Below are positions 6,981 to 13,623 of a stretch of DNA of 16,697 nucleotides, piece by piece. The stretch covers positions 1 to 16,697 of the forward strand of contig JASIGS010000104.1 of NCBI GenBank assembly GCA_030052355.1. Direction: 5' to 3'. Positions within the stretch are counted from its first letter, which is position 1. Every line of letters begins with the position of its first letter. The position numbers were made by a program, and so were the translations under genes. Below the pieces are notes generated by a model. It was given only the letters and a program-made list of their open reading frames with translations. It did no database searches and had not been told where the DNA came from. Source of the DNA: Streptosporangiaceae bacterium. Lineage in GTDB: Bacteria; Actinomycetota; Actinomycetes; Streptosporangiales; Streptosporangiaceae.

Positions 6981-8665
6981 GAGATCAGTACCGGCCTGGG
7001 CTTGTGCGCCATGGTCTGCGACGGGGTGAGCATCGGATGGTCCTTCACGAAGAAGTTCTTCCAGCCGAAGCGGACCCCCTTCGGCGCGGCGCCGGTTATG
7101 GCGTTCCACGTCTGCTGCTTGTCCTGCGGGGTGCCCTGGCCGTCCATGTTGATGACGATCGCGAGATCGTCGTGCTTGGTGTCGAGCCGGTTCTCGTTCT
7201 GGATCATCGACAGCCGGAACTCGTGCAGCTCCAGCAGCTTCTGCGGCAGCCGGTACTGCCAGGTCAGCTTCGCGAGCCAGGTGACGACGCTGTTGACCTC
7301 GGCGATGCTGACGTGGCCGATCTGCTGCAGCGGCAGCTGGCCGGGCTGGAGCTTCCATTCCGGGTCGAGGGCGAGGCCGACGTTGGGCAGCTTGAGCAGC
7401 GCGGTGTACTTCTTCGCTTGCGCGAGGAAATTGTCGCGGCCCGGCTGCAGGTCCAGGATCACGTACATGCCGGCCGCGGTCGCTTTGCGAACCCATGGCC
7501 GCAAGGACGCGACGGACGACTCGTAGGAGTAGCTGTCGTCCGGGCCGGGCGATCCCTCGGCGATCGTCGCGATGATCTCGAAGGCCGGGATCACCCGTGC
7601 CTTGGTGAGCCCGCGATACGGCGCGGCCATCTGCCTGGCCCGCGTGATGCTGGCGGCCAGACCCTGCTCGCCGAGCGCGCCGAGTCCGGGAACGCCAGGG
7701 TGACCGTACAGCGCGACGATCATCCGCGTCGGGAACAGCACCTGGCCGCCGCCGGGCAGCTGCACGCCGGTCTCGGCAACGGCGACCCGCGCGGCAAGCC
7801 CGGCGGCGGAACCGAATCCGGATCCGATCGCGATGACCCGGCGGGGGTCTCCAGCTGCCAGCGCGGTTATGGCGGCCGGGTCGGCGCGCGGGTCGTAACC
7901 GGGCACCGGGATGACGCGGATCCCGGCCGCGCCGGCGGTCGCGGACGCCGCTGTGGTGGCCGCCATCTGCAGCGCACTGGCTGACGCCGCTGCTGCGGCG
8001 GTGCTGGCTGACGCCGCTGCTGCGGCGGTGCTGCCCGCGGCCGGGCTAGCAGAGCCGTCTGTGCCCACCAGCAGCGCCACATCGCGCAGCGGCACGTGGC
8101 CCAGGCGCACCGGCCTGCCGACCGCAGGCAGCGCGGCGCGGTTGGTTACCACATCGACGCCTGGCAGCTTGGCGGATAGCGCGCTTACCGAGACCCCGAC
8201 CGAAAGCACAGCGCGCGGCCTCAGCGCCCGCATGGTCGCGCGCAGCACCAGGCTCGCCCGGCCGCGCGTGACGGCAGCATCGTCCGGCACCAGCAGCAAC
8301 GGGGCGTGCTCCAGCCTGGCCAGGCGGGAGGCGTTGGCCAGATCGGGAGCCTTGCTCCGGCTGGCGATGGCGACGACCACCACGGGCGCGGAGACGAACA
8401 GCGTCCGCGCCGTATCCGCCGCGACGACCTCAGGCGACCCGCTGAGCACGGAAACACCGGAAGTCGGAGCCCGCAGCTGCGCAATGGCCGGGCCGCCCGC
8501 CCCCGGCGTCCCGACCACGTCGGACACGACAGAATTCGTGCCTACTACGACCCCAACCAGCACGACCGCGACACCCGACGTCCCGGCGAGGAGGCGTCTG
8601 CCCGGACGGCCACCAGCAAGCCCGCGTATGCCGAAGCGGCGGCCCGTCACCCTCGTTCCGTGCAC
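6971..8665 (-). CDS. exported or membrane-anchored protein of unknown function, two-part
   Basis: This 564-residue protein starts with basic residues and one hydrophobic helix (about 24-46), so it is exported or anchored. The first part (about 60-205) has repeated patterns such as ARLEHAPLLLVPDDA and ALRPRAVLSVG. These resemble cell-wall-binding repeat 2 units, although only loosely. An Ala/Ser linker (about 211-230) contains a 9-residue tandem repeat. The C-terminal part (about 330-564) has blocks RVIPAFEIIATIAEG, YVILDLQPGRDNF and VGLALDPEW spaced like strands of a TIM barrel, with acidic residues at strand ends as in glycoside hydrolases. I recall similar uncharacterised actinomycete proteins but no named domain. 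GTG 8665 is a likely start, with only a modest ribosome site. Confidence 0.78.
   Translation of the reverse strand: MHGTRVTGRRFGIRGLAGGRPGRRLLAGTSGVAVVLVGVVVGTNSVVSDVVGTPGAGGPAIAQLRAPTSGVSVLSGSPEVVAADTARTLFVSAPVVVVAIASRSKAPDLANASRLARLEHAPLLLVPDDAAVTRGRASLVLRATMRALRPRAVLSVGVSVSALSAKLPGVDVVTNRAALPAVGRPVRLGHVPLRDVALLVGTDGSASPAAGSTAAAAASASTAAAAASASALQMAATTAASATAGAAGIRVIPVPGYDPRADPAAITALAAGDPRRVIAIGSGFGSAAGLAARVAVAETGVQLPGGGQVLFPTRMIVALYGHPGVPGLGALGEQGLAASITRARQMAAPYRGLTKARVIPAFEIIATIAEGSPGPDDSYSYESSVASLRPWVRKATAAGMYVILDLQPGRDNFLAQAKKYTALLKLPNVGLALDPEWKLQPGQLPLQQIGHVSIAEVNSVVTWLAKLTWQYRLPQKLLELHEFRLSMIQNENRLDTKHDDLAIVINMDGQGTPQDKQQTWNAITGAAPKGVRFGWKNFFVKDHPMLTPSQTMAHKPRPVLISYQ
7977..8030. repeat. 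27-bp perfect tandem repeat, two copies
   Basis: Copy 1 is 7977-8003 and copy 2 is 8004-8030, identical, with 3 further bases of a third copy. On the coding (-) strand each unit encodes nine residues, STAAAAASA, in the Ala-rich linker of the 564-residue protein. The in-frame unit can expand or contract without breaking the gene. Confidence 0.9.
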
Positions 8666-8838
8666 CGCTGTCCATTCGTCACATTTGGCGGCTGGCTACT
8701 CACTGAAGCGCCACTGAATGATTACAGACAGGAGCCGGGGTCGTGCTGACGAATCCGCAATCTGCCTAATGCGGCGTATCCGAGTGTCATCTCTTCTGCA
8801 CTGAATGCGGCTTTTCTGAGCCGCGCCGCGCTACTCGG
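8666..8838. other. intergenic region with CACTGAA repeats
   Basis: This is a 173-bp gap between two minus-strand genes. CACTGAA occurs at 8701-8707, 8712-8718 and 8799-8805, and the last two copies extend to CACTGAATG. The first two are 11 bp apart. The gap should hold the promoter of the 564-residue gene, read leftward. No clear -35/-10 pair was found. A hairpin at 8807-8824 lies near the end of the hydrolase gene. Confidence 0.45.
8807..8824 (-). terminator. hairpin after the second hydrolase gene
   Basis: GCGGCT and AGCCGC form a perfect 6-bp stem with a 6-nt loop, 15 nt beyond the hydrolase stop on the minus strand. No T-run follows in that direction, so termination strength is uncertain. 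Confidence 0.4.
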
Positions 8839-9735
8839 TCAGTGGCCGCCAGCGAGCTCGAGCAGGTCATCCAGCACCGCGTCGAACGTGTACGTCAGGT
8901 GCCCGGCCCCGGCCAGCAAGTGAGCCCGTGCGGCCGGCACGTGCCTGGCCAGCCAGCGCCCGTGCGCGAGCGGCACCATCCTGTCCTGGTCGCCTTGCCA
9001 CACCGAGACCGGCGCGGCGCCGCCAGGAACCCCGAGCGGAAAGCCCCAGTCGCTGATGAGCGCCATGTCGTCATCCCGCCAGCCCGCGACGCCCGAGGAC
9101 AGGCCGGCCCGGAAGGACGCGGCGAGGTAGTCCGCCAGCCCGCCGCGAAGGACCTCGGCGTCCGCCTCGCCGACCAGTGCGCCGAGGCTCTCGGCGAGCT
9201 GATCGGCCGTGATGCTAGTGAACGCCCCGGCGACGTCGCTGAGCAGCGTTGTCAGCTCCTGCTCGCCTGCCAGCGCGACGCTGAACTCGCCGATGTTCTC
9301 CTGCGCCATGCCGGCCGTCCAGTCCAGCCCGGCAGCGCCGAACGGCGCGACGCCTGCCAGCGTCGCCGCCGCGAGGCACCGGCCCCGCAGCTGGCACGCG
9401 CAGGCGAGCGCGTGCGGCCCGCCTCCCGACCAGCCGACGGTCACGAACTGCCGCGCGCCAAGCCCGTCAAGGATCGCGGTCACGTCGCTGGCCGCATCGG
9501 CTACCCGGCGGCCAGGCCGTGGCGTGGAACGGCCGTAGCCCGGCCGACCGTACAGCACGATCCGCAGGCCGCGCTCGGCTGCCGCGGTCACCATCGGCTC
9601 GTAGCGGGCGACGCCGCCCGGCGTGCCGTGGTGGAAGACCATCGGCAGGCCGTCCTGCGGCCCGGCGACCGCGACCTCAAGGCTGCCGCCGCTCACCGGC
9701 ACCGTGAACTCCATCAGGGCCTGGTCGTCAGCCAA
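8839..9735 (-). CDS. alpha/beta-fold hydrolase
   Basis: This is a cytosolic hydrolase of 298 residues. HHGTPGG (35-41) is the oxyanion region, YGRPGYGRS the conserved loop, and GWSGGGP the nucleophile elbow with S103. GDQDRMVP supplies the probable acid D251, and GAGHLTY the His H279. A helical cap of about 90 residues, rich in Ala and Asp/Glu, lies between S103 and the acid. HGTPGG and GWSGGGPHAL are typical of a large actinobacterial group annotated only as hydrolases, so the substrate is unknown. A TTG at 9735 is chosen as start because GGAAGGG lies 9 nt before it. The in-frame ATG at 9714 has no such site. There is no close operon partner. Confidence 0.88.
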   Translation of the reverse strand: MADDQALMEFTVPVSGGSLEVAVAGPQDGLPMVFHHGTPGGVARYEPMVTAAAERGLRIVLYGRPGYGRSTPRPGRRVADAASDVTAILDGLGARQFVTVGWSGGGPHALACACQLRGRCLAAATLAGVAPFGAAGLDWTAGMAQENIGEFSVALAGEQELTTLLSDVAGAFTSITADQLAESLGALVGEADAEVLRGGLADYLAASFRAGLSSGVAGWRDDDMALISDWGFPLGVPGGAAPVSVWQGDQDRMVPLAHGRWLARHVPAARAHLLAGAGHLTYTFDAVLDDLLELAGGH

Positions 9736-9946
9736 CGCGCGAGTCCCTTCCGGCCTTCACCGGCGTCGTGCGGCACCGTCCCGCCGGGACAAGAAACCTG
9801 CCACGGCAAGGCTTCGCGGCGAGGCTTCGTGCAAACCCGGTAGTCGGCTGGGGGAATGGCTCGACTGATCCGGCCGGTAATGCCGCTTGGAATGACCAAA
9901 CGATCTTAGCCGCGCGGTCGCATCGTCCGCAAATATGGGCGCGCCA
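9736..9946. other. intergenic region, no gene seen
   Basis: This is a 211-bp gap between the MFS gene end and the hydrolase start, both on the minus strand. It contains the hydrolase ribosome site GGAAGGG (minus strand, 9745-9751) and presumably its promoter. The repeated motif GGCTTCG occurs twice, about 15 bp apart. I see no tRNA, no convincing terminator and no coding frame. Confidence 0.5.
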
Positions 9947-11254
9947 TCACTGCGGCCAGCGGGCCTGCCACAGCTCTCGCCTCGATGAGCCGTACGTCAC
10001 GGCGACCGCGAGCGCCCCGGCGAGCACGAGCATCGCCGTCTGGGCGGGCAGGTACTGCAGCAGCAGCCCGCAGCCGGCCAGCCCGATCGGCATGCCCAGG
10101 CCCATCATGGTCATCAGCGCGGCGATCACCCTCCCGCGCATGGCTGGCGGCGCCGGCCTGATGACCAGGATGTCGATCGCCACCCGCACGGCCGGCATGC
10201 TGAGCATGACGAGGAACACCAGGAACGCCACGTACCACGGCCCGTGCGGCAGTGCGATGAGCGCGAACAACGGCACGCACAGCGTGCACGCGGCCAGCAG
10301 CAGCACGCCAGGGCGGAGCCTGTGCAGCACCTTCACCAGCGGCGCGCCGACCAGCCCGCCGACGGCGCCGAGCCCGAGTGCTAGCCCGATCTGCGTGGAC
10401 CCGACATGCTGGTCGCGCAGGATCACGATCACCACCAGGTCCGTTCCTGCTCCGACCGTGTTGACCAGCATGATCAGCAGCATCGCGGTGCGGAGCGCTG
10501 GCTGTCGCCAGATGACCCGCAGGCCGGCGAGCATGCCACCGCCACCGCCGTCGTCGTCGTTGCCAGGATCGGCACGACGATCGCGCCCGGCTTCGAGTTG
10601 CGGACCTGGCATCATCCTCATGACGGCGGCGGTGACCAGCCCGATCACGAACGAGCCGGCCGTGAACATGAACGGCACCGCGTGCGCGAGCGCCCGGACG
10701 GCGTAGAGCGCGCCGCCGATCGCGGGCCCGGCGAGCGTGGCCCCGTTCACCCGGACCTCGTCCTGCGTCAGCGCCTGGGTGAGCTGCTCGGGCGGGACGA
10801 CCGAGCGGACGAGAACCATCCGGGCCGCGCCCGTGAAGCTCGCCCCGGCGCCCAGCAGCGCGGCGGCACCGAGGAGCAGCGGCAGCGACACGATCCCGGT
10901 GACCAGCGCCACGACGACCGCGGCGGTCACCAGGGCCCGGCAGGCGTCCGCGACGATCACGACCGTCCGCGGGTCATGGCGGTCGGTCAGCGACCCGGCC
11001 GGAAGCCCGGCCAGCAGCTGCCCGAGCACCTGCACCGAAGCGAACAGGCCGGCCCTGGCCGGAGAGCCGGTGATCGCCAGGATGGCGAGCGGATAGGCCA
11101 CGTCGGCAACCGAAATGCCCAGGCTGGCCGCGGTCTGGCCGATCCAGATCGTCTGGAATCTCAGGTTCCGCCGCAGCGGCACGCGCGGCGTGCCGGCCTG
11201 CTCGCCGACCGCCACCCCGGGCACGGGCCGATCGGCGGCTGTCATCTCGCTCAT
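9947..11254 (-). CDS. MFS transporter, EntS/MFS_3-like exporter
   Basis: This is a polytopic membrane transporter of 435 residues with about 12 hydrophobic segments. The first half shows FQTIWIGQTAASLGISVADVAYPLAIL and the MFS loop 2-3 signature region GLPAGSLTDRHDPRTV. A cytoplasmic central loop is hydrophilic and carries NDDDGGGGG encoded by a short triplet-repeat tract. The second half restarts with a membrane helix after ALRTAMLLI. The arrangement resembles EntS-type drug or siderophore exporters of the proton-driven MFS. The substrate cannot be read from sequence. GAGGTG lies 4 nt before ATG 11254. The gene is divergent from an ArsR-like regulator, and overlapping palindromes lie between them, so regulator-controlled efflux is likely. 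Confidence 0.9.
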   Translation of the reverse strand: MSEMTAADRPVPGVAVGEQAGTPRVPLRRNLRFQTIWIGQTAASLGISVADVAYPLAILAITGSPARAGLFASVQVLGQLLAGLPAGSLTDRHDPRTVVIVADACRALVTAAVVVALVTGIVSLPLLLGAAALLGAGASFTGAARMVLVRSVVPPEQLTQALTQDEVRVNGATLAGPAIGGALYAVRALAHAVPFMFTAGSFVIGLVTAAVMRMMPGPQLEAGRDRRADPGNDDDGGGGGMLAGLRVIWRQPALRTAMLLIMLVNTVGAGTDLVVIVILRDQHVGSTQIGLALGLGAVGGLVGAPLVKVLHRLRPGVLLLAACTLCVPLFALIALPHGPWYVAFLVFLVMLSMPAVRVAIDILVIRPAPPAMRGRVIAALMTMMGLGMPIGLAGCGLLLQYLPAQTAMLVLAGALAVAVTYGSSRRELWQARWPQ

Positions 11255-11284
11255 GCGGCACCTCGGCTCCGATTGTCACTGTCA

Positions 11285-11310
11285 CATGAACATTCATGTA
11301 TACGTGAATG
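11285..11310. promoter_or_regulatory. overlapping operator palindromes between MFS and ArsR-like genes
   Basis: Two palindromes share sequence. At 11291-11310, CATTCATGTA is mirrored by TACGTGAATG with 9 of 10 pairs matching. At 11285-11298, CATGAAC is mirrored by ATTCATG with 6 of 7 pairs matching. The repeated half-site is TTCAT/ATGAA, the kind recognised by ArsR/SmtB-type dimers. The site lies in an AT-richer 92-bp gap, 30-37 bp from either start codon, so one bound protein could block both promoters. Confidence 0.65.
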
Positions 11311-11346
11311 ATGGCACACTCATGAAGAGGTGACAAGATAGAAGCC

Positions 11347-12024
11347 ATGAACGACGACAACGCCACGTCAGTCAGCGTCGGATCGGCAGGCGGCAAGCCG
11401 GGCCGGGCTTCGCGGCCATCCCCGGCCCCGCAGCCATCCCCGGTCCGCACAATCGCGGGTGCCGATGAACTCAAGGCGCTGTCCGACCCGACCAGGCTGG
11501 CCATACTCGAGAAGCTGATGCCGGCAAGAGCAGATCTGCCGGTGATGTCGGTGAAGGAGCTTGCCGAGGCTCTCGGCGAGCCGCAGACCAAGCTCTACCG
11601 GCACGTCCGGCAGCTCGAGTCGGTCGGCCTGATCAGGGTCGCGTCAAGCCGGCTGGTGTCGGGCATCCTCGAGCAGCGCTACCAGGCCGCGCAGCACGAC
11701 GTGCAGCTGGCGCCGCTATCCGTGCGGGAGAACGCCGACGAGGCCGAGGCTCTGGCTCGGACGGTGCTCGATCGGTTCCGTGATGGTTTCTTCGCCGCCT
11801 ATCTGGCGGCCGGACCCGGCAGCCCGGGCTGGCAGGAAGGCGACACCAGGGCTGTCCTGATGAGAAGTACAGCGAAGCTGAGCCCGGCACGGGCGGCTGA
11901 GGTCAGGATGAAGCTGGCCGAGGTGCTCGCGTGCTTTAACGAGCCCGACAGCGACGACCCCGGCGCCGAGGAGATGGACGTGCTGATCGGTTACTACTAC
12001 CCGCCGGCCAGCGAACAAGGCTGA
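11347..12024 (+). CDS. ArsR-like winged-helix transcriptional regulator
   Basis: This 225-residue protein has an Ala/Pro/Ser-rich N-terminal tail (about 1-35) followed by a winged helix (about 38-115). The motifs ALSDPTRLAILEKL, VKELAEALGEPQTKLYRHVRQLESVGLIRV and RLVSGILEQRYQA match a common actinobacterial ArsR-like group. The rest of the protein is a helical domain of unknown ligand (about 120-215). No CxC or other metal-binding cysteine pattern is present, so it should not be called a metal sensor. It probably represses itself and the divergent MFS gene through the palindromes at 11285-11310, with efflux substrate as inducer (inference). Ribosome site is weak (AGAAG). Confidence 0.85.
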   Translation: MNDDNATSVSVGSAGGKPGRASRPSPAPQPSPVRTIAGADELKALSDPTRLAILEKLMPARADLPVMSVKELAEALGEPQTKLYRHVRQLESVGLIRVASSRLVSGILEQRYQAAQHDVQLAPLSVRENADEAEALARTVLDRFRDGFFAAYLAAGPGSPGWQEGDTRAVLMRSTAKLSPARAAEVRMKLAEVLACFNEPDSDDPGAEEMDVLIGYYYPPASEQG

Positions 12025-12093
12025 CCGGTTGCCGCGACGCGGCCGCGAGTGCATGCGACGGCGAGACCTGTGGCGTACGGTGATCGGGAGCCC

Positions 12094-12100
12094 GAAGGAG
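12094..12100 (+). promoter_or_regulatory. strong ribosome binding site fixing the methyltransferase start
   Basis: GAAGGAG lies 5 nt before GTG 12106. This decides the start, although the frame is open further upstream to GTG 12049. Confidence 0.75.
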
Positions 12101-12105
12101 ACACC

Positions 12106-12840
12106 GTGCAGGTTCCCGTGCTCGATGAGCGGAACAGCTTCGCCCAGCGGCTGTTCGAGCCGCTCCCCACGCGCTACGACGCTCTCGCCGAGTTGCTGTC
12201 ATTCGGGCAGAACGGCCGGTGGCGGCGGTCCATGGTCGACCACCTGTCCCCCGGTGCGGATCAGGTCGTGCTCGACGTGGCGGCAGGCACGGCGGGCATC
12301 TCGATCCAGATCGCACGCCGCACCGGTGCTCGCGTGATCGGCCTGGACCTGACCGAGCAGATGCTGCGGCGCGGAGCCGCCAACGTGACGGCTGCGGGCC
12401 TGGACGGGCGCGTTCCCCTTGTAGCAGGCAAAGCGGAACGGCTGCCGCTCCCCGATGCGTCGGTCGACGCGCTCACGTTCAGCTACCTGCTGAGATACGT
12501 GGCGGATCCGCAGGCCACGCTCGCCGAACTGGCCAGGGTGGTGAAGCCGGGCGGCACCATAGCGAGCCTGGAATTCCTGGTGCCGCCGTCTCGTTTCTGG
12601 CGGTTCTGGTGGCGTGCCTACACCGCCACGCTCTTGCCGATCGGTGGCCTTGTCACCGGCGGCCGGCAGTGGTACGACGTCGGCCGGTTTCTCGGGCCCA
12701 ACATCACTCGCCACTACCGCAAGTACCCGGTTTCCTGGACTGTTCAGGCGTGGCAGCGGGCAGGGATACGCGACGTTCACTGCGCGGTGATGAGCCTCGG
12801 AGGCGGCCTGGTGATGTGGGGAACGCGAGCGGGTGACTGA
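12106..12840 (+). CDS. class I SAM-dependent methyltransferase, UbiE/MenG-like
   Basis: This is a 244-residue predicted C-methyltransferase. The opening (NSFAQRLFEPLPTRYDALAELLSFGQNGRWR) and the SAM-binding LDVAAGTAG (about 56-64) are those of UbiE/COQ5 proteins. So are GLDLTEQML with acidic D81, ERLPLPDASVDALTFSYLLRYV, and VKPGGTIASLEF. UbiE/MenG methylates demethylmenaquinone or the ubiquinone precursor. The glycine loop here is GTAG rather than the usual GTGD, and the C-terminal half (SRFWRFWWRAYTATLLPIGGL) has amphipathic aromatic stretches that would suit a membrane-bound lipid substrate. Its stop overlaps the next gene by 8 nt, so the two are translated together. A true housekeeping MenG is possible, but the partner suggests a specialised isoprenoid or quinone substrate. 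Confidence 0.85.
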   Translation: MQVPVLDERNSFAQRLFEPLPTRYDALAELLSFGQNGRWRRSMVDHLSPGADQVVLDVAAGTAGISIQIARRTGARVIGLDLTEQMLRRGAANVTAAGLDGRVPLVAGKAERLPLPDASVDALTFSYLLRYVADPQATLAELARVVKPGGTIASLEFLVPPSRFWRFWWRAYTATLLPIGGLVTGGRQWYDVGRFLGPNITRHYRKYPVSWTVQAWQRAGIRDVHCAVMSLGGGLVMWGTRAGD

Positions 12841-13603
12841 CGCGGGGAGCGTGCCCGAGGAAGACCAGGCGCTCGCGTCGGCGGCCAGGCCCGCCTACTA
12901 CGCGGCGGCGCCAGGCGGCTGGCGCGACTGGTGGACCCTGCTCCACCCCCCGTACACCGCGTGGCACCTGTCCTACGTTGTCATCGGGGCCGCGCTCGCG
13001 CCGCACGTGCACCTCACCAACCTGCTGGCCGCGCTGGCGGCGTTCTTCCTTGCCGTAGGGCTGGCCGCGCACGCGCTCGACGAGCTGCACGGCAGGCCGC
13101 TGCGGACCCGGATTCCCGCTCCCGTGCTGATAGCTGTCGCCGCCGCGTCACTCGCCGCCGCTGTCGCTCTGGGTGTGCTCGGCGTGCTCCGGGTCGGCTG
13201 GGCGCTCATCCCGTTCATGGTCGCCGGCCCGTTCCTGGTGATCGCGTACAACGCGGAGCTGTTCGGCGGCGTGGTGCACACCGACGCCGGGTTCGCCGCA
13301 GCGTGGGGTGCCTTCCCGCTGCTGACCTCTTACGTGGCACAGACAGGAACGCTGACCGTCGGCCCGGTGCTGGCCGCGGCCGCGGCGTTCGGCCTGTCCG
13401 CGGCGCAGCGCAGCCTGTCCACCCCGGCCAGGATGCTGCGCCGCCGGACGGCGTCCGTCAGCGGGACGGTGACGCTGGCCGACGGGGACACGATCTCGCT
13501 GGACGCAGGCCGCCTGCTGGCCCCGCTCGAGCACGCCCTGCGGGCACTGTCCTGGAGTGTCGTGCTGCTAGCCGCCGGTCTCGCCGTCGGCCGGCTCACC
13601 TGA
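12833..13603 (+). CDS. UbiA-like integral membrane protein with degenerate aspartate motif
   Basis: This is a 256-residue polytopic membrane protein with about seven hydrophobic helices. The start LLHPPYTAWHLSYVVIGAAL resembles the RP-rich first helix of UbiA/MenA prenyltransferases. The following helix ends in AHALDELHGRPLRTRIP, where UbiA enzymes have N-D-x-x-D-x-x-x-D. Here the first N and D are H and A, and only D83/E84 remain acidic. The second motif region reads YNAELFGG instead of a D-rich loop. I recall related proteins with AHALDEL in other actinobacteria and Chloroflexi, so the altered motif may be conserved rather than decayed. The GTG start overlaps the methyltransferase stop. It may transfer, bind or modify an isoprenoid; activity is not shown. 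Confidence 0.75.
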   Translation: MTDAGSVPEEDQALASAARPAYYAAAPGGWRDWWTLLHPPYTAWHLSYVVIGAALAPHVHLTNLLAALAAFFLAVGLAAHALDELHGRPLRTRIPAPVLIAVAAASLAAAVALGVLGVLRVGWALIPFMVAGPFLVIAYNAELFGGVVHTDAGFAAAWGAFPLLTSYVAQTGTLTVGPVLAAAAAFGLSAAQRSLSTPARMLRRRTASVSGTVTLADGDTISLDAGRLLAPLEHALRALSWSVVLLAAGLAVGRLT

Positions 13604-13605
13604 CA

Positions 13606-13619
13606 GGCCGCGCACGGCC
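13606..13619. terminator. hairpin between convergent genes
   Basis: GGCCG and CGGCC form a 5-bp stem with a 4-nt loop, inside the 20-bp gap between two converging stop codons. It could end transcription from both sides, although no T-run is present. Confidence 0.4.
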
Positions 13620-13623
13620 GCCG

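Noticed and set aside
7004..7984. Open frame of 326 codons on + opposite the 564-residue gene
   Set aside because: Composition is Arg/Gly/Val/Asp-rich with no recognisable motif, and the minus strand has a coherent protein with an export signal.
8743..8769. Eight-codon reading frame (GTG to TAA) with AGGAG upstream, resembling a leader peptide
   Set aside because: It lies on + between two minus-strand genes and precedes no + gene, so a leader role has no target. Chance is the simpler explanation.
8842..9843. Open frame of 333 codons on + opposite the second hydrolase
   Set aside because: The minus strand carries a full catalytic triad, while this frame shows only Arg/Pro/Gly-rich sequence.
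11347..12024. Metal-sensing ArsR/SmtB repressor
   Set aside because: No CxC or His/Asp metal-site pattern is visible in the winged-helix domain; only the fold is supported.
12031..12043. Perfect palindrome GCCGCG-A-CGCGGC just after the ArsR-like gene
   Set aside because: The single-base centre cannot form a hairpin loop and there is no T-run. Short GC palindromes are frequent at this base composition.
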